Of a stretch of DNA of 24,281 bases, positions 15,022-22,226 are shown piece after piece. The notes under the pieces were generated by a model. It saw only the letters and a program-made list of their open reading frames with translations, made no database searches and was not told the DNA's origin. How positions within the stretch are numbered: the stretch's first letter is position 1; every line of letters starts with the position of its first letter. The DNA is from Pseudomonadota bacterium. Its GTDB lineage: Bacteria; Pseudomonadota; Gammaproteobacteria; Burkholderiales; Burkholderiaceae_C. Position numbers and translations under genes: made by a program. The stretch lies in NCBI GenBank assembly GCA_023415035.1, contig JAEZLX010000079.1, positions 1 to 24,281 on the forward strand, read 5' to 3'.

Positions 15022-15036
15022 GGACCATAATGGTCC
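15022..15036. promoter_or_regulatory. 15-base perfect palindrome at the regulator promoter
   Basis: GGACCAT-A-ATGGTCC is a perfect inverted repeat centred 35 bases before the regulator ATG. It contains CATAAT (15026-15031), a 5/6 match to a sigma-70 -10 box, though no good -35 box precedes it at the right distance. A protein bound here would block or modulate transcription of the regulator. The symmetric shape differs from the direct repeats upstream, so a different protein may bind. Confidence 0.35.
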
Positions 15037-15063
15037 GCATCCCACCTCTTCCGGAGGCCCTCC

Positions 15064-16038
15064 ATGACCACCGGCACAGCGCTCACGACCGACACGCTGG
15101 CACCCGAAGACACCGCACCGGCCTGGGCCGACTGGATGCACACGCTGTTCCATGGCCTGCGCTCCGATCTGTACGGTGATGCCGTGTTCGACGGGCACCT
15201 GTACACCTCCCGGGCCGGCGAGGTCATCATGACCAAACTGGAAGCCAACCGCCACCGCGTGCTGCGCACACCCGACATCGCCCGCCGGGACAGCGCCGAC
15301 TACCTCAAGATCGTGGCGCCCTGGAAGGGCAGCGCCGCCGTCGAGCAGCACGGACGCCAGGCCTGGGTGCGCCCGGGCGGCTGGGCCATCTACGACACCA
15401 CCGGCAGTTATGAGGTCGCCAATCCCGAGCGTTCCGAGCACCTGATCGTGATGCTGCCCAAGGCCCAGCTGAGCGAGCGCGGCCTGCGGCTGGAGCAGCT
15501 CATGGCCCGCCATGTGGGCGGAGGCTGCGGCATCTCCCGCGTCGCGCTGGACACCATGCGCAGCACCTTCCAGGAACTGCCCAACATGTCGGAGGACGCG
15601 GCCCGCGGCGCCGGCGAGCTGATCATGGAGCTGGTGCGCCTGTCACTGCTCGACCTGGCCGGCCGCGGCACCTCGACCACCCAGCAGGAGGCTTTCAAGG
15701 ACCGCATCCGAGCCCATGTGGGACAGCACCTGCGCGACCCGGACCTGTCCATCGAACGCATCGCCCAGGCACTCAACTGCAGCAAACGCCACCTGCACAA
15801 CGCCTTCAGCGACGAAGACGACACGCTGGCCCACCACATCCTGCGCCGACGCCTGCAGGCCTGCATGCGCGACCTCCGGCACCCCGATTTCGCCCACAAG
15901 ACCATCACCGAGATCGCCTTCTCCTGGGGATTCAACAACGGCGCCCACTTCAGCCGGGTGTTCCGCGAACATACCGGCCTTTCACCGAGCGGGTTCCGGG
16001 CCGCCGCCCTGCGCCAGGAACTGGACGCAGCCGGCTGA
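15064..16038 (+). CDS. AraC/XylS-family transcriptional regulator
   Basis: A 324-residue cytoplasmic regulator. Residues about 25-195 form an N-terminal sensor of the AraC-binding-like type found in XylS/BenR/FeaR-like proteins (core YLKIVAPWKGSAAVEQHGRQ and GGWAIYDTTGSYEV). Residues about 211-313 form the double helix-turn-helix DNA-binding domain, with first motif LSIERIAQALNCSKRHLHNAF (in pieces, 228-248) and second motif ITEIAFSWGFNNGAHFSRVFREHTGLSPSGFR (in pieces, 281-312). The start ATG 15064 has GGAGG at 6 bases. It is divergent from the importer operon and probably activates it when the substrate or a metabolite binds. Its stop is only 9 bases from the end of convergent holA. Confidence 0.94.
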   Translation: MTTGTALTTDTLAPEDTAPAWADWMHTLFHGLRSDLYGDAVFDGHLYTSRAGEVIMTKLEANRHRVLRTPDIARRDSADYLKIVAPWKGSAAVEQHGRQAWVRPGGWAIYDTTGSYEVANPERSEHLIVMLPKAQLSERGLRLEQLMARHVGGGCGISRVALDTMRSTFQELPNMSEDAARGAGELIMELVRLSLLDLAGRGTSTTQQEAFKDRIRAHVGQHLRDPDLSIERIAQALNCSKRHLHNAFSDEDDTLAHHILRRRLQACMRDLRHPDFAHKTITEIAFSWGFNNGAHFSRVFREHTGLSPSGFRAAALRQELDAAG

Positions 16039-16047
16039 AGCATGCCG

Positions 16048-17100
16048 TCAGCGCGGCGCGCAACCCCGGGCCACGCGCATGGCCAGCTGCTGCAGCGCCT
16101 GCCACGGATCGGCCGACCAGCCCTCGGCCTTGAGGCCCTTGACAATGCCGTCCACCACGTGCGCGTCGTCGAGCCACTTGCCCAGCGTCGCCGCACCCAG
16201 TAGGGGCAGCACGCGCTCCATCAGCTTTTCGCGCACGCCCCAGACACGGTTCTCGCGCAGCGCCATCGGCAGCGGGCGTCCGGCGTCCAGCGCCATCCGC
16301 ACGCGATGCAGGGTGCGGATGTCCTCGGCCAGGGCCCAATGCACCAGTACCGGCGCCTCGCCCTCGGCCTGCAGGCCATCCAGCATGCGCTGCGCACGCA
16401 GCGCCTGACCGCCCAGCACCGCTTCGGCCAGCTTGAACGGCGTGTAGCGGGCCACGTTGAGCACCGCGCCTTCGACCTGGGCGAACGACAGCTCGCCTTC
16501 GGGATACAGCAGGCCCAGCTTCTGGATTTCCTGGTGCGCCGCCAGCAGGTTGCCCTCCACCCGGTCGGCAAAGAACTGCAGCGTGCGCTGCCCCTCCTCG
16601 CCCTGCGCCACATGCTGGCCCTGCGCCTGCAGCCGCTGGGCGATCCAGGCCGGCAGGGCCTGTCGTTCCACCGTATCGATCCTGACCGTCACGCCCCGCG
16701 CGTCGAGCGCGCCGAACCAGGCGCCCTTGAGGGTCATGCCGTCGAGCCGGGGCAACACCACAAGCGTGAGCACGCTGTCATTGCCCTCCGCCGATTCGGC
16801 CAGCTGCTGCAGCGCCTGCGAGCCGTCCTTGCCTGGCTTGCCGCCCGGAATGCGGATCTCGACGAGCTGACGGTCGGCAAACAGGCTCAGCGACCCGCCA
16901 CTGGCGAGAACGGAACTCCAGTCCACGTGGGCGCCGGCCACCGTGTGCACGGTCCGCTCGGTGTAGCCGCGCGCCCGGGCCGCCTCTCGGATGGCATCGC
17001 ACGCCTCCTGCACCAGCAGGGGCTCGTCCCCGTGCACGGTGTACAGGCTGCGCAGCCCTTTTTGCAGGTGCGCCGCGAGCTGCGCCGCCGCGACCTGCAT
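16048..17100 (-). CDS. holA: DNA polymerase III subunit delta
   Basis: The delta subunit of the clamp-loader complex, which opens the beta sliding clamp during replication. Its 350 residues match the usual length (E. coli about 343). Visible family features are the N-terminal YTVHGDEPLLVQEACDAIR (20-38), the ASGGSLSLFADRQLVEIR block (66-83), LPAWIAQRLQAQG, ADRVEGNLLAAHQEIQKLGLLYP and the C-terminal helical collar with LHRVRMALDAG. It begins one base after the lptE stop (TGAGATG), so it is probably translationally coupled to lptE and co-transcribed with leuS. It converges with the AraC-type regulator with a 9-base gap and no visible terminator between them. Confidence 0.95.
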   Translation of the reverse strand: MQVAAAQLAAHLQKGLRSLYTVHGDEPLLVQEACDAIREAARARGYTERTVHTVAGAHVDWSSVLASGGSLSLFADRQLVEIRIPGGKPGKDGSQALQQLAESAEGNDSVLTLVVLPRLDGMTLKGAWFGALDARGVTVRIDTVERQALPAWIAQRLQAQGQHVAQGEEGQRTLQFFADRVEGNLLAAHQEIQKLGLLYPEGELSFAQVEGAVLNVARYTPFKLAEAVLGGQALRAQRMLDGLQAEGEAPVLVHWALAEDIRTLHRVRMALDAGRPLPMALRENRVWGVREKLMERVLPLLGAATLGKWLDDAHVVDGIVKGLKAEGWSADPWQALQQLAMRVARGCAPR

Positions 17101-17101
17101 C

Positions 17102-17650
17102 TCAGATGGATCTGACCGAGGCCAGGCGACGCATGACCTGCTGGGTCACGTCGCCCCGCATGTCGTTGAACATGGCCTGCTCCTCAGCCGTCTTGGCCAG
17201 CACGGCCGTCTCGGAGAAGGAGATATCGCGCTCGAGCAGGATCTCGTCCTCCTCCAGCAGCACGCGCCCAGCCGCATTGGCAAGCTGGAAGCGGAACCGG
17301 TAGCGCAGCTCCAGCTCGCGCACCTGGCCGTTGGCCAGCCGGCCCACCACGACACGCTCGCGCTGGTCGGTGATGACCGTCAGCACCACCTGCGCCCTGG
17401 CCGCATTGGGACCGGTGCTGGCGGAGGTGATCACCTGCACACCCGCGTCGGGCAGCTCGCGCGCCAGCGCCCGCGCGACCGGAGATCCGGTGCTGCCGGT
17501 CAGCCGCAGCGAGGAAAACGCGAAGCTGGGGGCCTGGCGCAGCGCGAAGCCGCAACCGGTCAGCGCCGCGGCACCGGCAGCCAGCGGCAGGCCGGCTCCG
17601 GCACGCAGCAGTGCGCGGCGGGAAGTGGAGAAGTCGCGGGGAAGTGCCAT
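17102..17650 (-). CDS. lptE: LPS-assembly lipoprotein LptE
   Basis: An outer-membrane lipoprotein of 182 residues that plugs LptD and helps insert lipopolysaccharide. A lipobox LTGC (30-33) makes Cys33 the lipidated residue, followed directly by GFALR, the typical start of mature LptE. The mature region contains VLTVITDQRERVVVG and ELRYRFRFQLANAAGRVLLEEDEI, the strand pattern of the family. The signal also contains STSRRALLRAG (8-18), which resembles a twin-arginine motif and is unusual for LptE. The position between leuS and holA is the conserved one and strongly supports the call despite low sequence conservation of the family. Confidence 0.92.
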   Translation of the reverse strand: MALPRDFSTSRRALLRAGAGLPLAAGAAALTGCGFALRQAPSFAFSSLRLTGSTGSPVARALARELPDAGVQVITSASTGPNAARAQVVLTVITDQRERVVVGRLANGQVRELELRYRFRFQLANAAGRVLLEEDEILLERDISFSETAVLAKTAEEQAMFNDMRGDVTQQVMRRLASVRSI

Positions 17651-17695
17651 GAAGCGCTTGCTGTGCAGAGAGGGTAAGGGAAGGGATCCGGCCTT

Positions 17696-20374
17696 TTATA
17701 CCACCACATTCACCAGGCGCCCAGGCACGACCACCACCTTCTTCGGGGTGGCGCCATTGGCCTGTTTCTGGAACGCCTCGCTGGCCAGCGCCGCCGCCTC
17801 GATGGCCGCCTTGTCGGCGCCGGCGGGCACCGTCACGCTGCCGCGCAGCTTGCCGTTGATCTGCAGCACCAGCTCGATCTCGTCGCGCTGCAGCGCCGCC
17901 TCGTCCACCGTCGGCCAGGGCGCGTCGAGCAGGTCGCCGTACTGGGCGGCATAGCCCAGCGAGGCCCACAGCACGTGGGCCACGTGCGGCGTGGCCGGGT
18001 ACAGCACGCGCAGCAGGATGCCGAAGCCCTCGGCCAGTGCGGCCTGGTCGGCCTCGCTGCCGGCCTCGGCCTTGAAGTCCTCCAGCGCATTGAGCATCTT
18101 CATCGCACCCGAGACCACCGTGTTGTACTGCATGCGCTGGTAGTCGTAGTCCACCTGCCTGAGCACCGTGTGGATCTCCAGCCGCAGTGCCTTGGCCGGC
18201 TTGGACAGGCTCTGCGCGGACACACTGGCCGCCAGCGCGCCCAGGCCACCGATGGCACTGACCTTGTGGCCGAAGCCCCAGACGCGGCGCAGGAAGCGGT
18301 AGCTGCCCTCCACGGCCGCATCGTTCCACTCCAGCGTCGCCTCCGGTGGCGCGGTGAACATGGTGTACAGACGCGCGGTGTCGGCGCCGTACTTCTCGAT
18401 CAGGTCCTGCGGATCAACGCCGTTGTTCTTGGACTTGGACATGGTGCCCACGCCCTCGTAGTCGATCGGCGTGCCTGCCGGCAGGTCGCCCACCGCGTTC
18501 TTCAGCTTGGCGCCGACGATCTTGCCGCCCTCGTCCAGCACGTGCTCGACGTCGTGCGGCCAGAAGTATTCCTTGCCACCCTTGTCGGTGCGACGGCTGT
18601 AGATGTGGTTGAGCACCATGCCCTGCGTGAGCAGGCGGGTGAAGGGCTCGTCCACCTTCAACAGGCCCAGGTCGCGCATGACCTTGGTCCAGAAGCGCGC
18701 GTACAGCAGGTGCAGGATGGCGTGTTCGATGCCGCCGATGTACTGGTCCATCGGCATCCAGTACTGCGCGCCGTCGGCCACCATCTTGTCGGGATTGGTG
18801 GGATCGCAATAGCGCATGAAATACCACGACGAATCCACGAAGGTGTCCATCGTGTCGGTCTCGCGCCGCGCCGGCTTGCCGCAGCAGGGGCATTTCACCT
18901 TCAGGAAGGCTTCGCACTTGTTCAGCGGGTTGCCGCTGCCATCGGGCACCAGGTCCTCGGGCAGGAGCACCGGCAGGTCATTTTCGGGCACCGGCACGGC
19001 ACCGCAGTCCTCGCAGTGGATGATCGGGATCGGCGTGCCCCAGTAGCGCTGGCGGCTGATGCCCCAGTCGCGCAGGCGGAAGGTGGTCTTCTTCTCGCCC
19101 AGACCCTTGGCCGCCAGCAGCTCGGCGACCTTGTCCACAGCCGCCTTGTGGCCCAGCCCGTCGAGCATGCCGGAGTTCACGCAGACGCCCTTGTGCTTGT
19201 CGGCGTACCACTCGGCCCAGGCGTCGGTCGAGAAGGTTTCGCCTTCCACGGCGATCACCGGCTTGATCGGCAGACCGTACTTCTTGGCAAACGCGAAGTC
19301 GCGCTCGTCGTGCGCCGGCACCCCCATCACGGCACCGTCGCCGTAGCTCATCAGCACGTAGTTGCCGACCCAGACCTCGACCTGCTCGCCGGTCAGCGGA
19401 TGGGTGACGAACAGCCCCGTGGGCTGGCCTTCCTTTTCCTTGAGGGCCAGCTCGGCCTCGGTCGTGCCACCCTTCTTGCACTCCTCGATGAAGGCGGCGA
19501 GCTTGGGGTTGGACGCCGCAGCGTGCTGCGCCAGCGGGTGCTCGGGCGCCACGGCGCAGAAGGTCACGCCCATGATGGTGTCGGCGCGCGTCGTGAAGAC
19601 GTAGAGCCGACCGTCCTGGATCAGCTGGCCTTGCGCGTCCCGGATGTCGTGGGTGAACGCAAAGCGCACGCCCTCGCTCTTGCCGATCCAGTTTTCCTGC
19701 ATCAGGCGCACCTTGTCGGGCCAGCCGGTCAGGGTCGCCTTCTCGTTGCCCACCTGCACGTGCTGCAGCAGCTCGTCGGCGTAGTCGGTGATCTTGAGGT
19801 AGTAGCCCGGGATCTCGCGCTTTTCCACGATCGCGCCGGTGCGCCAGCCGCGGCCGTCGATGACCTGCTCGTTGGCCAGCACGGTCTGGTCCACCGGGTC
19901 CCAATTGACGACCTGGGTCTTGCGGTAGGCAATGCCCTTTTCGAGCATTTTCAGGAACAGCCACTGGTTCCACTTGTAGTACTCGGGCGAGCAGGTGGCG
20001 ACCTCGCGGCTCCAGTCAATGGCCAGGCCCATCGCCTTCATCTGCCCCTTCATGTAGGCGATGTTGTCGTAGGTCCACTTGGCCGGCGGCACGCCGTTCT
20101 TGAGCGCCGCGTTCTCGGCCGGCAGGCCGAAGGCATCCCAGCCCATGGGCATCAGCACGTTGTAGCCGTTCATGCGCAGGTAACGCGTCAACATGTCGTT
20201 GATCGTGTAGTTGCGCACGTGCCCCATGTGCAGCTTGCCGCTGGGGTAGGGCAGCATGGAGCAGGCATAGAACTTCTTCTTGCCAGCGTCTTCCGTCACA
20301 CGGTAGGCATCGGTGGCATTCCAGTGTTCGCGCGCGACGCGCTCGACGTCCTGGTGGGCGTATTTTTCTAGCAT
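17696..20374 (-). CDS. leuS: Leucine-tRNA ligase
   Basis: A class I aminoacyl-tRNA synthetase charging tRNA-Leu. The 892 residues are full length. Landmarks are the HIGH-type motif HMGH (49-52) within YPSGKLHMGHVRNYT, the long CP1 editing insertion in the first half, two cysteine pairs (HCEDCG and CPCCG) in the zinc-domain region, TFVDSSWYFMRYCDP, and the second catalytic motif MSKSKNNG (from 645), preceded by Thr rather than Lys (TMSKS). The start ATG 20374 gives the usual MLEKYAHQDVE N-terminus; the ribosome-binding site (GGTGA) is weak and lies next to a small hairpin (20382-20398). It is followed by lptE after 45 bases. Confidence 0.98.
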   Translation of the reverse strand: MLEKYAHQDVERVAREHWNATDAYRVTEDAGKKKFYACSMLPYPSGKLHMGHVRNYTINDMLTRYLRMNGYNVLMPMGWDAFGLPAENAALKNGVPPAKWTYDNIAYMKGQMKAMGLAIDWSREVATCSPEYYKWNQWLFLKMLEKGIAYRKTQVVNWDPVDQTVLANEQVIDGRGWRTGAIVEKREIPGYYLKITDYADELLQHVQVGNEKATLTGWPDKVRLMQENWIGKSEGVRFAFTHDIRDAQGQLIQDGRLYVFTTRADTIMGVTFCAVAPEHPLAQHAAASNPKLAAFIEECKKGGTTEAELALKEKEGQPTGLFVTHPLTGEQVEVWVGNYVLMSYGDGAVMGVPAHDERDFAFAKKYGLPIKPVIAVEGETFSTDAWAEWYADKHKGVCVNSGMLDGLGHKAAVDKVAELLAAKGLGEKKTTFRLRDWGISRQRYWGTPIPIIHCEDCGAVPVPENDLPVLLPEDLVPDGSGNPLNKCEAFLKVKCPCCGKPARRETDTMDTFVDSSWYFMRYCDPTNPDKMVADGAQYWMPMDQYIGGIEHAILHLLYARFWTKVMRDLGLLKVDEPFTRLLTQGMVLNHIYSRRTDKGGKEYFWPHDVEHVLDEGGKIVGAKLKNAVGDLPAGTPIDYEGVGTMSKSKNNGVDPQDLIEKYGADTARLYTMFTAPPEATLEWNDAAVEGSYRFLRRVWGFGHKVSAIGGLGALAASVSAQSLSKPAKALRLEIHTVLRQVDYDYQRMQYNTVVSGAMKMLNALEDFKAEAGSEADQAALAEGFGILLRVLYPATPHVAHVLWASLGYAAQYGDLLDAPWPTVDEAALQRDEIELVLQINGKLRGSVTVPAGADKAAIEAAALASEAFQKQANGATPKKVVVVPGRLVNVVV

Positions 20375-20418
20375 GGATCACCGGACCGGCAAGGTCCGCG
20401 GCAAAGAATCAGAATGGG

Positions 20419-20451
20419 AAAAGGCCGCCACCCCTTGCGGGCCAGCGGCCT
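20419..20451 (-). terminator. Intrinsic terminator or attenuator upstream of leuS
   Basis: On the - strand AGGCCGC (20451-20445) pairs with GCGGCCT (20428-20422). Inside, CCC/GGG closes a GCAA tetraloop, and the stem runs into TTTT (20422-20419). This is a good factor-independent terminator shape. It would end the transcript of the lipoprotein gene, whose stop lies about 40 bases earlier. A candidate leuS promoter lies upstream of it, so it could instead act inside the leuS leader. Confidence 0.55.
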
Positions 20452-20466
20452 GGTCATAGCAGACGG

Positions 20467-20495
20467 ATTTTAGAACTTTGGCGCCGGGACGTCAG
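20467..20495 (-). promoter_or_regulatory. Candidate leuS promoter
   Basis: CTGACG (20495-20490) and TAAAAT (20472-20467) are separated by 17 bases on the - strand and match sigma-70 hexamers in 4/6 and 5/6 positions. The -35 box overlaps the stop codon of the lipoprotein gene. Transcription would begin near 20460, giving a leader of about 86 bases that contains the hairpin at 20451-20419. Confidence 0.4.
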
Positions 20496-20890
20496 AACTG
20501 GCGTTCCAGCCTCAGGACCTGGTTGCCCTGCAGTTCGTATTCGGCCTTGTAGATGATGCCCGTCGGCAGGAACCAGACCGTCAGATTTTCCTGGATGCCA
20601 TACGAATAGTCGGACCAGCTGTCAATGGTGAACAGCGTCTTATTCGTCCTGGAGGAGTAGCGTGCCTGCGGCTGCTGGCCCACCAGCCCGATGACATGAT
20701 CCGAATGCATCCCGTGCGTGAGGTTGTCGTAGGCATGGCGCAAGGTGCGAACGCCCCGCTTGTCCGCATTGGTGACGTCCTGGTCATCGCTCCCCCCGCA
20801 ACCGGCCAGCGCCAGCCCGAGGCCCAGCATGCCTGCCAGGGCAACCCGGCCCATCGTGCGGCGACCCACCCGGTCGAATCCCTGCTTCAT
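20492..20890 (-). CDS. Uncharacterised lipoprotein, possible BamE/SmpA-like fold
   Basis: A 132-residue protein with a lipoprotein signal: positively charged start, hydrophobic stretch MGRVALAGMLGLGLALAGC and lipobox LAGC (28-31), so Cys31 would be lipidated. Mature residues AYDNLTHGMHSDHVIGLVGQQP recall the helical motif of BamE/SmpA-type domains (GM...V..LVG.P). Strands follow (TLFTIDSWSDYSYG, ENLTVWFLPTGIIYKAEYEL). I do not recognise a named family. The start ATG 20890 has a GAGGAG site 10 bases upstream; a longer frame to 20944 lacks support. A good extended -10 promoter lies upstream and a terminator follows, so it is probably a single-gene unit. Confidence 0.82.
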   Translation of the reverse strand: MKQGFDRVGRRTMGRVALAGMLGLGLALAGCGGSDDQDVTNADKRGVRTLRHAYDNLTHGMHSDHVIGLVGQQPQARYSSRTNKTLFTIDSWSDYSYGIQENLTVWFLPTGIIYKAEYELQGNQVLRLERQF

Positions 20891-20961
20891 CGTTGATACT
20901 CCTCGTTGTCGGGCGCCATACCCTGTCCCATCAGGTGGCTCCACCCTCCTGATAGAAAAGT

Positions 20962-20970
20962 TTTATAGCA
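20962..20970 (-). promoter_or_regulatory. Extended -10 promoter for the uncharacterised lipoprotein gene
   Basis: On the - strand TG-C-TATAAA (20970-20962) is a near-perfect extended -10 element, with no clear -35 box. The start would be near 20955, about 65 bases before the ATG. The leader can fold a short hairpin (GGTGG/CCACC) shortly after the start. The rest of the gap to exbD shows only a small hairpin, GGCGA/TCGCC, at 21014-21026. Confidence 0.45.
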
Positions 20971-21054
20971 CAGGCCCCTGACGAAGACCATTGCCGAAGC
21001 CCCGAGTGTTGCAGGCGAGCCTCGCCAGACCGACGCGCGGCAGGCAGGCATCCC

Positions 21055-21507
<453 letters not shown>

Positions 21508-21533
21508 GGATGTTCAGTCCGTCACCTGGCGGC

Positions 21534-22199
21534 TCACAGGTCGCCCTGTCTGCTGGCCAGCAGTTCCCGCAGGTCGCGGGCAAAGCCCTCAAGATCGGCC
21601 TCGATATCGGTCACGAGCCGGCCCAGGATGTTGTAGGCCAGCACCGCAGGAATCGCGACGGCCAGGCCGGCGGCGGTCATGATCAGCGCCTCGCCCACCG
21701 GCCCCGAGACCTGCTCGATGCGGAACTGGCCATCCGCGCCGATCTCGGTGAGGGCGTGGTAGATGCCCCAGACCGTGCCCAGCAACCCCACGAAAGGCGC
21801 CGTGGAACCCACCGTGGCCAGCAGCACCTGGCCGAACTGCAAGCGTCGCAGCACGCCGTGCAGGGCGTCGCGCAGCACGCGCGTGAGCTGCTGGCTGCGA
21901 TCACCTGCCGCGGCCAGTGTGCCGCTGCCCGACGGCGCCAGCGACTGCGCGGCTGACACCAGCGGCGTCACGAGCCGCAGACGGTCGGTGCCAGCCAACG
22001 CCTGGCGCGCCTGCTCCAGGTTGCCGGCGCCCCAGAACGCGCGGATGGCGCGATCCAGCCCGGCTCCGGCGCGGCGCAACAGCCAGCCCTTCCAGAGGAT
22101 GACCACCCAGCTTGCCACCGACATCGCCAGCAGCAGCAGGGCCACGCCCCGGCTGACGCCATCGCCCTGCTCCCAGACCGACTGCCACACGCCACCCAT
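21534..22199 (-). CDS. exbB: MotA/TolQ/ExbB proton channel family protein
   Basis: A 221-residue inner-membrane protein with three hydrophobic segments (about 17-37, 125-150 and 165-190). The conserved channel core reads FGQVLLATVGSTAPFVGLLGTVWGIYHAL and GPVGEALIMTAAGLAVAIPAVLAYN. It forms the pentameric stator around the ExbD helix. The start ATG 22199 has AGGAG at 5 bases. It lies 27 bases downstream of dapB, with exbD 26 bases further, so bamE-dapB-exbB-exbD are likely read together. ExbB rather than TolQ is favoured by length and absence of tol genes, without certainty. Confidence 0.93.
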   Translation of the reverse strand: MGGVWQSVWEQGDGVSRGVALLLLAMSVASWVVILWKGWLLRRAGAGLDRAIRAFWGAGNLEQARQALAGTDRLRLVTPLVSAAQSLAPSGSGTLAAAGDRSQQLTRVLRDALHGVLRRLQFGQVLLATVGSTAPFVGLLGTVWGIYHALTEIGADGQFRIEQVSGPVGEALIMTAAGLAVAIPAVLAYNILGRLVTDIEADLEGFARDLRELLASRQGDL

Positions 22200-22226
22200 A
22201 CGCGCTCCTGCGAGGGAAAAGACCGC

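Noticed and set aside
18420..18450. TMSKS instead of KMSKS in LeuRS as a sign of a defective enzyme
   Set aside because: The MSKS core is intact and a non-lysine first residue is, to my knowledge, common in LeuRS of related bacteria; everything else is full length.
17975..20371. Open frame of about 798 codons on the + strand opposite leuS
   Set aside because: It is antisense to an unmistakable leuS with intact motifs. Its composition (His-, Arg-, Gly- and Val-rich) is typical of the shadow frame of a high-GC gene, and no domain is recognisable.
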